The position numbers and the translations under genes were made by a program. A DNA stretch of 44,766 nucleotides from a virus, in the IMG/VR virus record IMGVR_UViG_3300046535_000246, positions 1 through 44,766 of that record; one strand, written 5' to 3'. This document shows, one piece after another, positions 37,125 through 44,766 of the stretch. Position 1 is the first letter of the stretch. The number at the start of each line of letters is the position of its first letter. The notes under the pieces are model-generated. The model did not search any database. It worked only from the letters and a program-made list of their open reading frames with translations, and was not told the origin of the DNA.

Positions 37125-37699
37125 TAATACCAGCCGTGAGCCTGCCAGAACTCCTTGGCCTTAGTCGGAGTTCCATAGCGCTCAGTAATGTACTGCATCG
37201 CCATCTTGTCTTGAAGGTTCGGATCGTGAGTGTTGGGGTCCGAAATGCCTAGTTTCTGAGCGTACGAAGCTCGATTGTAGTCGAGAAGCTGTCCACGCCC
37301 AAACGCCGTTGACGTTGGATTCTGAGCGTTTGGATCACCACCAGACTCATGCTGGATGATCCAGTCATATGCTGCCTGGTCCTCAGGTCCGAGACCAAGT
37401 CCACCAGTCTGACTGGCAAGCGCCTCTCCACCGGAACTTCCACCGCCGTATGCTCCTGGCTGCCCAGCCGGAGTCATATCTGGCCCTGTAGGAGATGGTC
37501 CAGTCGGGGTTGATGCCCCAAGAAGAGCTTGATCCCCGCCACCAGAACTCTGCTGCTGATTCATGGCATCAGCCAGTGGGTCCTCTTGCTGGATTTTGAG
37601 AGAGTCTAAAGCATCCTGAATGTAGCTTGGAGTGCCATCTTCAGAGCCATCATTGACAGGGAACTTCAGCTTCCCGATCTGAATGAATTGAGTCGCCAT
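37124..37699 (-). CDS. Lytic transglycosylase-like virion protein
   Basis: The protein has 191 aa from ATG 37699 overlapping the previous stop (TGATG). Residues 40-105 are Gly/Ser/Pro-rich. Residues 108-191 form an SLT/lysozyme-like domain: YDWIIQHESGGDPNA (Glu118 as catalytic acid), TAFGRGQLLDYNRASY, MAMQYITERYGTPTKAKEFWQAHGW. Such domains in ejection-protein clusters open the wall locally during DNA entry. Being directly before the holin, it could instead be the lysis enzyme. Confidence 0.8.
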   Translation of the reverse strand: MATQFIQIGKLKFPVNDGSEDGTPSYIQDALDSLKIQQEDPLADAMNQQQSSGGGDQALLGASTPTGPSPTGPDMTPAGQPGAYGGGSSGGEALASQTGGLGLGPEDQAAYDWIIQHESGGDPNAQNPTSTAFGRGQLLDYNRASYAQKLGISDPNTHDPNLQDKMAMQYITERYGTPTKAKEFWQAHGWY

Positions 37700-40425
37700 C
37701 ACTTCCCGGCTTTCTTCAGAGCAGCATTGATTCGCTGCGTCTTGATAGATCGAATACGTGCTGAGATCGGAGTCTGTTGGCGCCGCAACTCAGACAACTG
37801 CATCTGAGGTGTGATCTGCCGACCGCCAAGACCCGTGAGGAAGTTGAATATCTCAGTACCAGGCTTTTGCGTGGTCTGCTCACCAGGCAGGATGATCCTA
37901 TTTGGAGTGGGTGGGTTCTTCAGGTTCGAAGCGAATCGAGTCAGTGGAAGTTGATTTGTTAGGTACTGAGGAAGCCCACCATGCAGTGGTGCTCCACTAA
38001 CCAAACTCTTTCCTGTGGCATTCTCTACCAAAGCCCGAGCAATTGGTGAAGTCTGACCCAACTGCTTACGAAGAACCTCACTGGTCGAACCAGAGTACGA
38101 CCTTGATAGGTCTTCAAGTGGAAATGGCACATCGAGGTACCGAGCTAGCTGCCCACCCTTCTGCCCCTGTAGCCTGAGGTTAAACACATCTCTCATGTAT
38201 GCAGGGATTTGCTCACCAATGGGCAGATGCTGAGGATCTGTTCCAAGCATGGTCTGAATTGCGTTGAAAGCCTTGGGAATTTGAGCCATCTTGCCAGGAT
38301 TTGACATCAGCATTTCGAGCTGCAAAGGCATGTTCTTCCGCATGAAGGTATAAAACGGAACGAACCGACGAATGCGAGTCTCGAATTGGGTTAGATCAGA
38401 GTAGTCGAAGTGATAGTGTCGAACTACTCCAGCAGCTTTTGAAGCCGCCTTGTTGAGATCAGCAAATGTCTCAACACCACCCATTTTGGCAGCTTCGTCC
38501 TTTAAAGCACGAGCGAAGGTTGTCATTCGAATGATGTTTTCACGAGCGGCATTAAAGGTACGCAATTTCTCCATACCAGTATTAACCGGACCCGTTATGT
38601 GGGCCGACAGACCACCTGGAGTAGTAGCACCAATAAGTTCGGTATTTGAGAAGCCCATGTTGGCGCCATGTTCTTTGAACATTCGCTGTAACTCAGCAGC
38701 ATCCCAAAGCTTATTACCACCACCCTTAGCAGCGAGCTGAATAGCCCCTTCCCCTCGAAGTACTCGATACCCACGAATCAAATCCTTGGGATCAGTCACT
38801 CCAGCTTCCCAAGCTTGGAAGAGATCACCAATTGAGTTTCGAACATAATGAGAGGGGTTCATTGTCGTAACCCCTGTCTTCCAGAGCCTCTGAAACTCAT
38901 CAACCATCTTGGTGAATTTCTGAGTCTCTACGTCCGACAGGTAAAAACTATTCAAGGTACGAATGCCGTGACGAACCTGCTCCGGCACATACACAGTTCG
39001 CTTGCCAAGAGTCGGAACATCTTCGTGAGTCAGCTTAACAAGACCTGACTTTTCTGCTGCATTTTGAGCAGCCGTCTTCCCTAAACCAGCAAACTCAGTC
39101 CCATACTGGTCGATTGCATCATGGTGAAAAGCAGTTCGACCGATCAGGTTGTTATGCTCAGATGCTCGAAGCTTTAGAACATCAGTGATATTCTCATGTG
39201 GATGAAGGTTGGCATCCTTGAAATCTTCAAGAGTTGGAAAAGGCTTCTTGGGAGTATTGCCAGCCTTCAGTTGAAAAGTGTTATTACGAGCACGACTCGT
39301 CAATGCTTTGGCTGCGTCTGTTTCACCTTCCCCCTTGGGAAGAAACTTCGGAACGTAGTTTGGAGCCCCAGCGCCAGGACTTGTCAACCCATGAACTGCC
39401 TCAGTCTTATGGTAGTCCTCAATAAAGGCTCTCGAACGATTTACAAGAGTTTGCATATCAGTGCCATCCTTAGAGAGTTGACCTGTAAGGTCAGTTCCCT
39501 TTTCAATGGCATGATGAATTTCAACTCCCTGCTCTGGAGTTATATGCTGCCCGATGGCATCATGGATTATATTGTACTCTTCAAGAGTAGACCCAATAGC
39601 CTGCTGACGACCCACAGCAAGACGGGTCTTGAGTTCACCGGGATACTTTGCAGCAGTACGGAATGAGTTATTTGCCCAATCAACAAGAGGGTTGGCGGCA
39701 ATCGGACGACCAACCTTAGCAAGAGCAGCATACGCCTTCTCAGAAGATGCTACAGGGCGGCCCAAGAAGTTGAGGTCGAGTGAACCCTGCTTACCTGTGG
39801 CCTTAGCAGCCTTCTGTGCGAGACCTGCGACAGTAGCCAACGTGTCAGCCTTTGAGGCACCTTTGGTAACCTGCTGAGCAGCTTGAATTGCCTTGCCACT
39901 CTCAGCTATACCCTCTACCGCAGGAGCAGCCTTTGTTAAGCCGAGTGAAACGAAGTTGGTTGGGTCAGTGAGAATATCAGTACCGAATCCCAGAGCGCCT
40001 CGTGCGAGCTTGTTCTTCATCCCCATGTCGCTATAGACATTGGAGAAGCGGGTCTTGTCTTTCCCCTCAAGACCACGAAGAAACCCACCCCCAAGAATAC
40101 CGGGGAGCTTACCGATATCTCCACCCTTGCCTGCGGCCTTATTCGCATTGATGGCTTTCACTACTGCATCGAACGTGTTAGCCACAGCGTAGTTGGGCCG
40201 AGAGATTACATCGAGGATTCGACTGAGAGGACTTGGATGCCCACCAGAAGGAGAGGGTAGATTTCCACCTTGAGCTTGAAGCCGCATCTTCTGAGCATCT
40301 AGTTGAGCCTGAAGTGTTTGAACCCTGGAGTTAGCTACTCCCTGATTTATGGCTCCTTTCCAGTTAAAAGTACCAACTGGAGTGGCTGCCTTTGTCTTGA
40401 GAGCCTTAGACCAGTCATAGGCCAC
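37699..40425 (-). CDS. Large internal virion / ejection protein
   Basis: This 908-aa protein has a GTG start at 40425 right after the previous stop, with AAGGGG upstream. It is mostly helical. FVPFYTFMRKNMPLQLEMLMSN (about 690-710, given here in part) is a segment recurrent in very large phage virion proteins. It is preceded by MNPSHYVRNSIGDLFQAWEAG. Helical N-terminal heptads contain VQTLQAQLDAQKMRLQAQG. With two Q-rich neighbours and a lytic domain protein it forms the expected ejection cassette of short-tailed phages, the counterparts of T7 gp14-gp16. The role is inferred from context. Confidence 0.7.
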   Translation of the reverse strand: MAYDWSKALKTKAATPVGTFNWKGAINQGVANSRVQTLQAQLDAQKMRLQAQGGNLPSPSGGHPSPLSRILDVISRPNYAVANTFDAVVKAINANKAAGKGGDIGKLPGILGGGFLRGLEGKDKTRFSNVYSDMGMKNKLARGALGFGTDILTDPTNFVSLGLTKAAPAVEGIAESGKAIQAAQQVTKGASKADTLATVAGLAQKAAKATGKQGSLDLNFLGRPVASSEKAYAALAKVGRPIAANPLVDWANNSFRTAAKYPGELKTRLAVGRQQAIGSTLEEYNIIHDAIGQHITPEQGVEIHHAIEKGTDLTGQLSKDGTDMQTLVNRSRAFIEDYHKTEAVHGLTSPGAGAPNYVPKFLPKGEGETDAAKALTSRARNNTFQLKAGNTPKKPFPTLEDFKDANLHPHENITDVLKLRASEHNNLIGRTAFHHDAIDQYGTEFAGLGKTAAQNAAEKSGLVKLTHEDVPTLGKRTVYVPEQVRHGIRTLNSFYLSDVETQKFTKMVDEFQRLWKTGVTTMNPSHYVRNSIGDLFQAWEAGVTDPKDLIRGYRVLRGEGAIQLAAKGGGNKLWDAAELQRMFKEHGANMGFSNTELIGATTPGGLSAHITGPVNTGMEKLRTFNAARENIIRMTTFARALKDEAAKMGGVETFADLNKAASKAAGVVRHYHFDYSDLTQFETRIRRFVPFYTFMRKNMPLQLEMLMSNPGKMAQIPKAFNAIQTMLGTDPQHLPIGEQIPAYMRDVFNLRLQGQKGGQLARYLDVPFPLEDLSRSYSGSTSEVLRKQLGQTSPIARALVENATGKSLVSGAPLHGGLPQYLTNQLPLTRFASNLKNPPTPNRIILPGEQTTQKPGTEIFNFLTGLGGRQITPQMQLSELRRQQTPISARIRSIKTQRINAALKKAGK

Positions 40426-42159
40426 TTAGGTCCCCTTGTAATATCTTTGGAGCGCAGCCATCAGTCCACCCTGGTCCAGATTACCAGGAGCAGAAAGAAG
40501 CTGTTGCAGAGCGTAAGCATACGGGTCAACACCAAGAGCCTTCGCTTGAGTATTGGCATCATTGATAAGACCGAGTACACTACTGCGGAACTGAGGACCA
40601 GAACCCTGTGGACCCCAAAGGCCAGGCTGCTCAGAAGTAAGGAAGTTGTTTAACAGGTCACCATGCAAAGACTTGTCAGCAGTCTGAGTCCCACCATTTG
40701 CATAGTAGGTACCACGGTCCTGATAGTATTGCCCCTGAGCACCAAGCAGATCAATCTGTGCAGCCAACTGCGCCCTCTTAAGAGGATCGGTTGCCAGGTT
40801 GTAGTCCTGCTGAAGTTTCGCCTGTTGGAGTGATAGGTTCCCCATACCAAGACCGAGTGAGTTGGCTGCTTCCTGCTGCTTGAGGTTGATATTCTCCTGC
40901 CCCTGCTGGAGAGTCCCAAGCTGAACCATCGAACCAAGCTGATCCTGTCGAGCCTGACGCTGCATGTTGTACTGCATCTGAGCTAGGTTGTTAACAGCCG
41001 TCCTGTAGTCAGCCGGCTTCTGAGCCTCAAGTGCGGCGATCTGACTCTGCAAACCACCCTGCTGAGTCTGTGTCTGCAAACCAAGCTGAGCAAGGGCATT
41101 CTGGACATTCATCGCCAGGTCCTTACGAGCCGTCGCTCCCTGATTCGCTGCGGCACCTATCTGTCGATCACCAAGAGCAAGCTGGTTGGCCTGATCCATG
41201 CTGAGACCTGCAAGTGACGTTGCCTTGTTCTGGAGATTTCCACCTTGCATGGTCTGATAGGAACTGAGAATCCTGGCTAGAGGATTTCCCATCCCTTGCT
41301 GGATACCGAGCTGATCGGCCGTTCCGCCGAGTTGCTGGATGACTTGGTTGTTGAGCTGGGAGAGCGCGTCAGAAGCCTGGTCATACGAGCCGCGTACTGA
41401 GCCCTGCGTCTGACCGTAAATATCGGCAACCTGTCCTTGGTTTCGATAGAGGTCATTGCGGAGAGCATCGTAGATTGCCTGTAAGCGAGTGTCGGCCGTT
41501 TGCCCATATTGAGTCTGCACCTGTTGGTTTTGTTGACTCGTATTGGCGAGTTGCTGGATGGCGTTTTTGAATGCCTGCTCCTGCTGACCATACTGGAGCT
41601 GGATTTGATCGAGCGCCATCTTGTTGACGTCCATTTGAGGCATCTGAGGAGCGGGGCCGAGTTGCTGCATGAGCGCCGCAAGGAAGGCGTTTGGATCGGT
41701 CCCACCGGCCCCACTGCCTGCCCCAGCAGCCGCCAGGATGGCACCAAAGTCAATCGACGGGGTACCAGCAGGCGACGGAAGCTGTCCCTGAGTGTTAGAA
41801 CCTGCCAAGAGATTGTTGGCAGCCGAATCCGCCGATGACCTCAAAAGTTCATCTCCAGGACGAGCACCACCAGTAGTTGACGGCTGGTACCCGAGGGATG
41901 AAGGGTCGTTCGGATACTGATTCGGTCCTGTATACGAAGAATTGATGGCTGAGGTTGCAGGCTGAGCAGCTCCAGGGCCGATGTAGTTTCCGTAGTTGTC
42001 GAGATACAACCCACTATAGGCACTGCCACCAACCTGAGGCTGAACAGATTGTCCAGTGGACCACGCTTGACCCTGACTCAGTGGGTCCTCATAGATCGAC
42101 AGCCGACGTGCTAGTGCACCAGGAGAAAGACCTGACGACGAAGAAGGAACAACAGACAT
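40426..42159 (-). CDS. Q-rich helical virion protein (putative ejection protein)
   Basis: The protein has 577 aa; ATG 42159 coupled to the upstream stop (TAATG). The N-terminal 150 residues are low-complexity Ser/Gly/Pro. The centre is an almost uninterrupted Gln/Asn/Ala helix with heptad character (QQEQAFKNAIQQLANTSQQN, SQLNNQVIQQLGGTADQL). Similar composition to the 371-aa gene before it suggests a related structural role inside the virion. No catalytic motif. Confidence 0.65.
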   Translation of the reverse strand: MSVVPSSSSGLSPGALARRLSIYEDPLSQGQAWSTGQSVQPQVGGSAYSGLYLDNYGNYIGPGAAQPATSAINSSYTGPNQYPNDPSSLGYQPSTTGGARPGDELLRSSADSAANNLLAGSNTQGQLPSPAGTPSIDFGAILAAAGAGSGAGGTDPNAFLAALMQQLGPAPQMPQMDVNKMALDQIQLQYGQQEQAFKNAIQQLANTSQQNQQVQTQYGQTADTRLQAIYDALRNDLYRNQGQVADIYGQTQGSVRGSYDQASDALSQLNNQVIQQLGGTADQLGIQQGMGNPLARILSSYQTMQGGNLQNKATSLAGLSMDQANQLALGDRQIGAAANQGATARKDLAMNVQNALAQLGLQTQTQQGGLQSQIAALEAQKPADYRTAVNNLAQMQYNMQRQARQDQLGSMVQLGTLQQGQENINLKQQEAANSLGLGMGNLSLQQAKLQQDYNLATDPLKRAQLAAQIDLLGAQGQYYQDRGTYYANGGTQTADKSLHGDLLNNFLTSEQPGLWGPQGSGPQFRSSVLGLINDANTQAKALGVDPYAYALQQLLSAPGNLDQGGLMAALQRYYKGT

Positions 42160-43274
42160 TAGAGTCCAAGCCTCCTTCTGATGGCTGGATCAAGTTGCTG
42201 AGGACTGAAGTTGTACTTCTCACCAAGGGTGTTGGCAAGAGTGTATGACATATCAGGATTGATCGTCAATCCACCCTGAGAGAAATCACCGTGAGCACCA
42301 ATCTCGGCATTCGGATCAGCCGTCTGTCCAGCGTAACCGAGATACGAACCGCCGTAATTATTACCCCCAATACCAACACCTGCTCCACCACCGCCAGTGT
42401 AGACACCGCCGAGACTTGTCAGATTCAACCAGCCATATAGAGGGTCAAACTGCGAACTAACAATGTTCTCATTGTTCGCTGGATTGACAACCTGCCCCAT
42501 CGAGTACTGATTGGCCCCAGGAGTCCGATACTGTTGCCCTAAGACAGCATCTTCAAATCCCTGACCACTCGCCTGCGTCTGAGCCTGTAGCTGCTGATTG
42601 TAAAGCATCTGCCGTTGAGCTGCATCCTGAGCAGCTTGTGCTTGCGCCTGAGTCAAGGATGACTGCTTAGCTTGATCCGACTCGAAGGCAGCATGAGCAC
42701 CAGAAGCCTGAACACCCTGCTGGAGAAGCTGTTGCAGATACGAAGCTCGGTTACGATCAAGAGCCTCTTGCTGCTGTTGCTGCTGGAGATTCATCTGTCC
42801 AACCTGATTCAGATAGTCAGTGTTGAGTCTCCCCTGACCATACAAGTTGTTCGATGACCTAAGAATCCCCTGCTGAGCCATCTGCCCTGAAAGCATGTTG
42901 AGCTGATCTTGGTACGACTGTTGAGCCTGCTGCAACGGAGCCTGCATCGACGTTCGCAGCTTTTGAACAGCCTGAGAGTACTGACTGTTGATGTCGTTCT
43001 GATTCGCCGTAATCCCCGACATAGTGTTCTCATACGTCGGGTCGTAATACTGGTTCTGATCTGTAGACAGACTCGAAGCATACGGATCATTAGGAGTTGG
43101 TACAGATGATCCAGATGTATTAGAACCAGCTACAGGGGCCGTTGGTGGGCCGCTCCCAAGATACGAAGGGTCATTGAGATAGCTCTGCATGAGCGCGTTG
43201 GGGTCAGCGTTAGGATCGTCGAAGTATCGACGTTGAATCGCGCTCTGAAGACTTGATGTCAGTGCATCAGCCAC
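42159..43274 (-). CDS. Q-rich helical virion protein (putative ejection protein)
   Basis: This 371-aa protein has a GTG start at 43274 and an 8-bp overlap with the upstream gene. The middle (about 90-240) is a Gln-dominated helix (MQAPLQQAQQSYQDQLNML; NLQQQQQQEALDRNRASY). It is flanked by Pro/Ser/Gly N-terminal sequence and a Gly-rich C-terminal patch (GGVYTGGGGAGVGIGGNNYG) before a short folded end. It resembles its downstream neighbour in composition and length of helix. Probably assembled within the head and ejected. Confidence 0.65.
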   Translation of the reverse strand: MADALTSSLQSAIQRRYFDDPNADPNALMQSYLNDPSYLGSGPPTAPVAGSNTSGSSVPTPNDPYASSLSTDQNQYYDPTYENTMSGITANQNDINSQYSQAVQKLRTSMQAPLQQAQQSYQDQLNMLSGQMAQQGILRSSNNLYGQGRLNTDYLNQVGQMNLQQQQQQEALDRNRASYLQQLLQQGVQASGAHAAFESDQAKQSSLTQAQAQAAQDAAQRQMLYNQQLQAQTQASGQGFEDAVLGQQYRTPGANQYSMGQVVNPANNENIVSSQFDPLYGWLNLTSLGGVYTGGGGAGVGIGGNNYGGSYLGYAGQTADPNAEIGAHGDFSQGGLTINPDMSYTLANTLGEKYNFSPQQLDPAIRRRLGL

Positions 43275-43695
43275 TCAGCGGAACCCCCTGAGGTTGCCCC
43301 AACCTGCTGCGGAGAAGTGCCATGATGGCGTCGTTCATCGTCCCGTCTTGATTCCCTCCCCCTGGAGGTAGTGATCCGACGAGACCAGTCAGGGTGGACT
43401 GAGAAGGACTCACTCCTCCACCCACCGGCATCATGCCCGGACGACCGATAGGGGGAGCGCCTGGCGGTGGACCCATCGGAGGACCACCCATCTGCCCACC
43501 CTGAGGACCACCCATCGGAGGAGGACCCATCGGGGGACGGCCCATGTTTGGATTCCCAGGACCCATCTGAGCGTTGGGAAGTCCGCCTCGATAGACATTC
43601 GCTCCCCGAGAAAGCATCCCTTGGGGACCACGAGCGTCAGGGACGCCGAGTCCAAGTCGTCGAGCGATCGCTGCTTGATTGTTCTTCGGGGGCAT
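43267..43695 (-). CDS. Pro/Gly/Met-rich low-complexity protein
   Basis: The protein has 142 aa from ATG 43695 (AAGGTG upstream; a GTG three bases earlier is possible). The middle is an extended low-complexity run of PPMG, GGPQGG and GAPP units, collagen-like in composition without strict triplets. The ends are more ordered (NNQAAIARRLGLGVPD; MNDAIMALLRSRLGQP). Probably an unstructured virion linker next to the ejection proteins. Confidence 0.6.
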   Translation of the reverse strand: MPPKNNQAAIARRLGLGVPDARGPQGMLSRGANVYRGGLPNAQMGPGNPNMGRPPMGPPPMGGPQGGQMGGPPMGPPPGAPPIGRPGMMPVGGGVSPSQSTLTGLVGSLPPGGGNQDGTMNDAIMALLRSRLGQPQGVPLSG

Positions 43696-43715
43696 CACTC
43701 ACACCTTACCAGTCG

Positions 43716-44063
43716 TCAGAACCCGTAGGCTATCCAAGTTACATTTATCGCCGTAGTACTCGCAACAATTGAGGGGCCAGCACCAAGCCCAAAGACCTTG
43801 ATCTGGAGACTGCCGCCTGTAGTTGGTGCTGCTTTGACAATACAGGCATTTATGACTGGATCATCTCTCAGGCTGACCATTGCGTATAACACCCGAGTTA
43901 ATCCAGTTGGAAGTGTCAGTGTACCATTGACCAATGCTACACCCTGTCGAGTGTCATTGATGTTGGCGATAGAATCAACGACACGACGAAAGTTCTCTCC
44001 AACGTTCGCTGGGAACCCTATCGGGTCAGCGGTCATCGGTACGAGATTGATCCCCCTGGGCAT
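43716..44063 (-). CDS. Small beta-rich tail-region protein
   Basis: This 115-aa protein has ATG 44063 overlapping the fibre stop (TGATG). A helix near the start (VGENFRRVVDSIANI) is followed by alternating strands (GTLTLPTGLTRVLYAMVSL, GGSLQIKVFGLGAG, TTAINVTWIAYGF). This is the form of a small beta-sandwich, as in fibre trimerisation or capping units. Coupled to the fibre gene, so likely its partner. No family recognised. Confidence 0.6.
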   Translation of the reverse strand: MPRGINLVPMTADPIGFPANVGENFRRVVDSIANINDTRQGVALVNGTLTLPTGLTRVLYAMVSLRDDPVINACIVKAAPTTGGSLQIKVFGLGAGPSIVASTTAINVTWIAYGF

Positions 44064-44766
44064 CAGATTCCTATGTGCAACGCAGCGAGCAGGTTCTTCT
44101 GCGTCTTGAGATTGGTTGCGATTGTATCTGATGAAGGAGGCGGAGGAATCACTGTCTTGTCGATTGTGTAGACTTGACCTGTGAATGAGGCAGTTGTAAG
44201 AGCGTTGGAAGCTACATCTGTTATGCCAGTATTGTTGGCAAGGTTGAGTCCCAACGTCCCATTGCCACTCCCAGTATTCGCTGTAACTACCCACGTATCT
44301 GTGGGACCGGGACCAACTGCACTCGTAATGGATGGAGCTATCAGTCCTCCGTTTACCAGTCCAAAGTTTGATGCAGTAACTCCATTGACGGGCTCAGAGA
44401 ACACCACTGTCCATGACACGCTTGTAGCGTTTGTTGGAGATCCGCTATTTCGTGTTATCGACAATAGTGTCGGAGGAGTAGTATCGCCCCCTCCAGAAGT
44501 AGCCGCTGCAACGATACTCAATTCATCAACAGAGGATGTAGTATCAAAGATGTGAAGACCATGCTTTGTTGCAGTCTGACCCAGACTCGAAGTAAAAGTA
44601 GTCAGAGGTACAATGCTGTCTTTATAGACAGTGATCGTTGGTCCACTTGCTACCACTCGAAGAGTGTAAGGTGTATTTACAGCAATACCACCTGGCACCA
44701 CAACATCAGCCAGCAAGGTTGGTGAACCACTCACCCATGAAAAAGCTCTCAGGTGACAGTCACTTG
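44063..44766 (-). CDS. Tail fibre / receptor-binding repeat protein, C-terminal part (continues from base 1)
   Basis: Continuation of the gene that starts at 1432; the true join is base 1 to 44631, and 44632-44766 duplicates 1-135. This part carries the end of the third 172-residue module (VVASGPTITVYKD), then an Ig-like domain from Asp527 (DTTPPTLLSITRNSGSPTN, FSEPVNGVTASNFGLVNGG). It ends in a short Pro-rich tail (IPPPPSSDTI). The end is coupled to the small beta-rich protein by TGATG. The 44758 A variant would put Cys where the left copy has Gly. Confidence 0.75.
   Translation of the reverse strand, partial: SDCHLRAFSWVSGSPTLLADVVVPGGIAVNTPYTLRVVASGPTITVYKDSIVPLTTFTSSLGQTATKHGLHIFDTTSSVDELSIVAAATSGGGDTTPPTLLSITRNSGSPTNATSVSWTVVFSEPVNGVTASNFGLVNGGLIAPSITSAVGPGPTDTWVVTANTGSGNGTLGLNLANNTGITDVASNALTTASFTGQVYTIDKTVIPPPPSSDTIATNLKTQKNLLAALHIGI
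44632..44766. repeat. Direct terminal overlap of the circular contig (right copy)
   Basis: Same sequence as 1-135 apart from A at 44758. It should be removed when the genome is circularised. Confidence 0.9.

Overview
The window is one complete, circularly closed genome of a tailed double-stranded DNA phage. The first 135 bases recur at the right end (44632-44766, one mismatch), so the non-redundant circle is 44,631 bp. A podovirus-like (short-tailed) particle is suggested by a large portal, a tail adaptor, a nozzle/hub protein and three long Q-rich or helical putative ejection proteins, with no tape-measure, sheath or tail-tube genes. Several genes point to an actinobacterial host: a WhiB-type Fe-S regulator, a secreted Rpf-type (resuscitation-promoting factor) lipoprotein, an r1t-type holin, an amidase with an actinobacterial wall-associated C-terminal repeat, many GTG/TTG starts, and an apparently leaderless early transcript. 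No integrase, excisionase, attachment site, tRNA or CRISPR array was seen, so I infer a lytic lifestyle.

Layout. Two divergent transcription units leave one 111-bp control region (15553-15663) with back-to-back TTGACN-17 bp promoters. Leftward (minus strand), from 15552 down to 1 and on across the circle junction from 44.63 kb to 36.5 kb, lies the late unit: tandem-HTH protein, small and large terminase, accessory head genes, portal, scaffold, major capsid, adaptor, collar fibre, amidase, hub, a 666-aa repeat fibre split by the contig ends, ejection proteins, a lytic-transglycosylase-like virion protein, holin and finally WhiB. Rightward (plus strand), from 15664 to 36588, lies the early/replication unit: a ribbon-helix-helix-like protein, a DNA methyltransferase, an AP2-like protein, a DnaQ exonuclease, a winged-helix regulator, an SNF2 helicase, many small zinc-ribbon proteins, an HNH nuclease, the Rpf lipoprotein, a Cas4/RecB-like nuclease, a Sak4-like ATPase, a putative ssDNA-binding protein, a primase-helicase, family A DNA polymerase and a RuvC-like resolvase. 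The two units converge and overlap by 45 bp at 36544-36588.

Regulation and noncoding DNA. Seven promoters with exactly 17-bp spacers can be read directly. Eight copies of WTAGACCA lie in intergenic DNA near them, and three promoters carry extra perfect palindromes. Three GC-rich stand-alone genes (19627, 27267, 28807) each have their own promoter; two of them are followed by strong hairpin terminators, and two look like distant paralogues. Two noncoding regions (19.2-19.53 kb and 20.55-20.96 kb) are dense in iteron-like direct repeats and inverted repeats and are the best candidates for a replication origin. A third (29299-29641) folds into a chain of consecutive nested stem-loops and looks like a structured RNA.

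The most unusual genome-wide signal is the word (C)CCTGTAG: at least 37 copies, roughly one per 1.2 kb, in both orientations and inside genes of both strands, against about 5-6 expected by chance.
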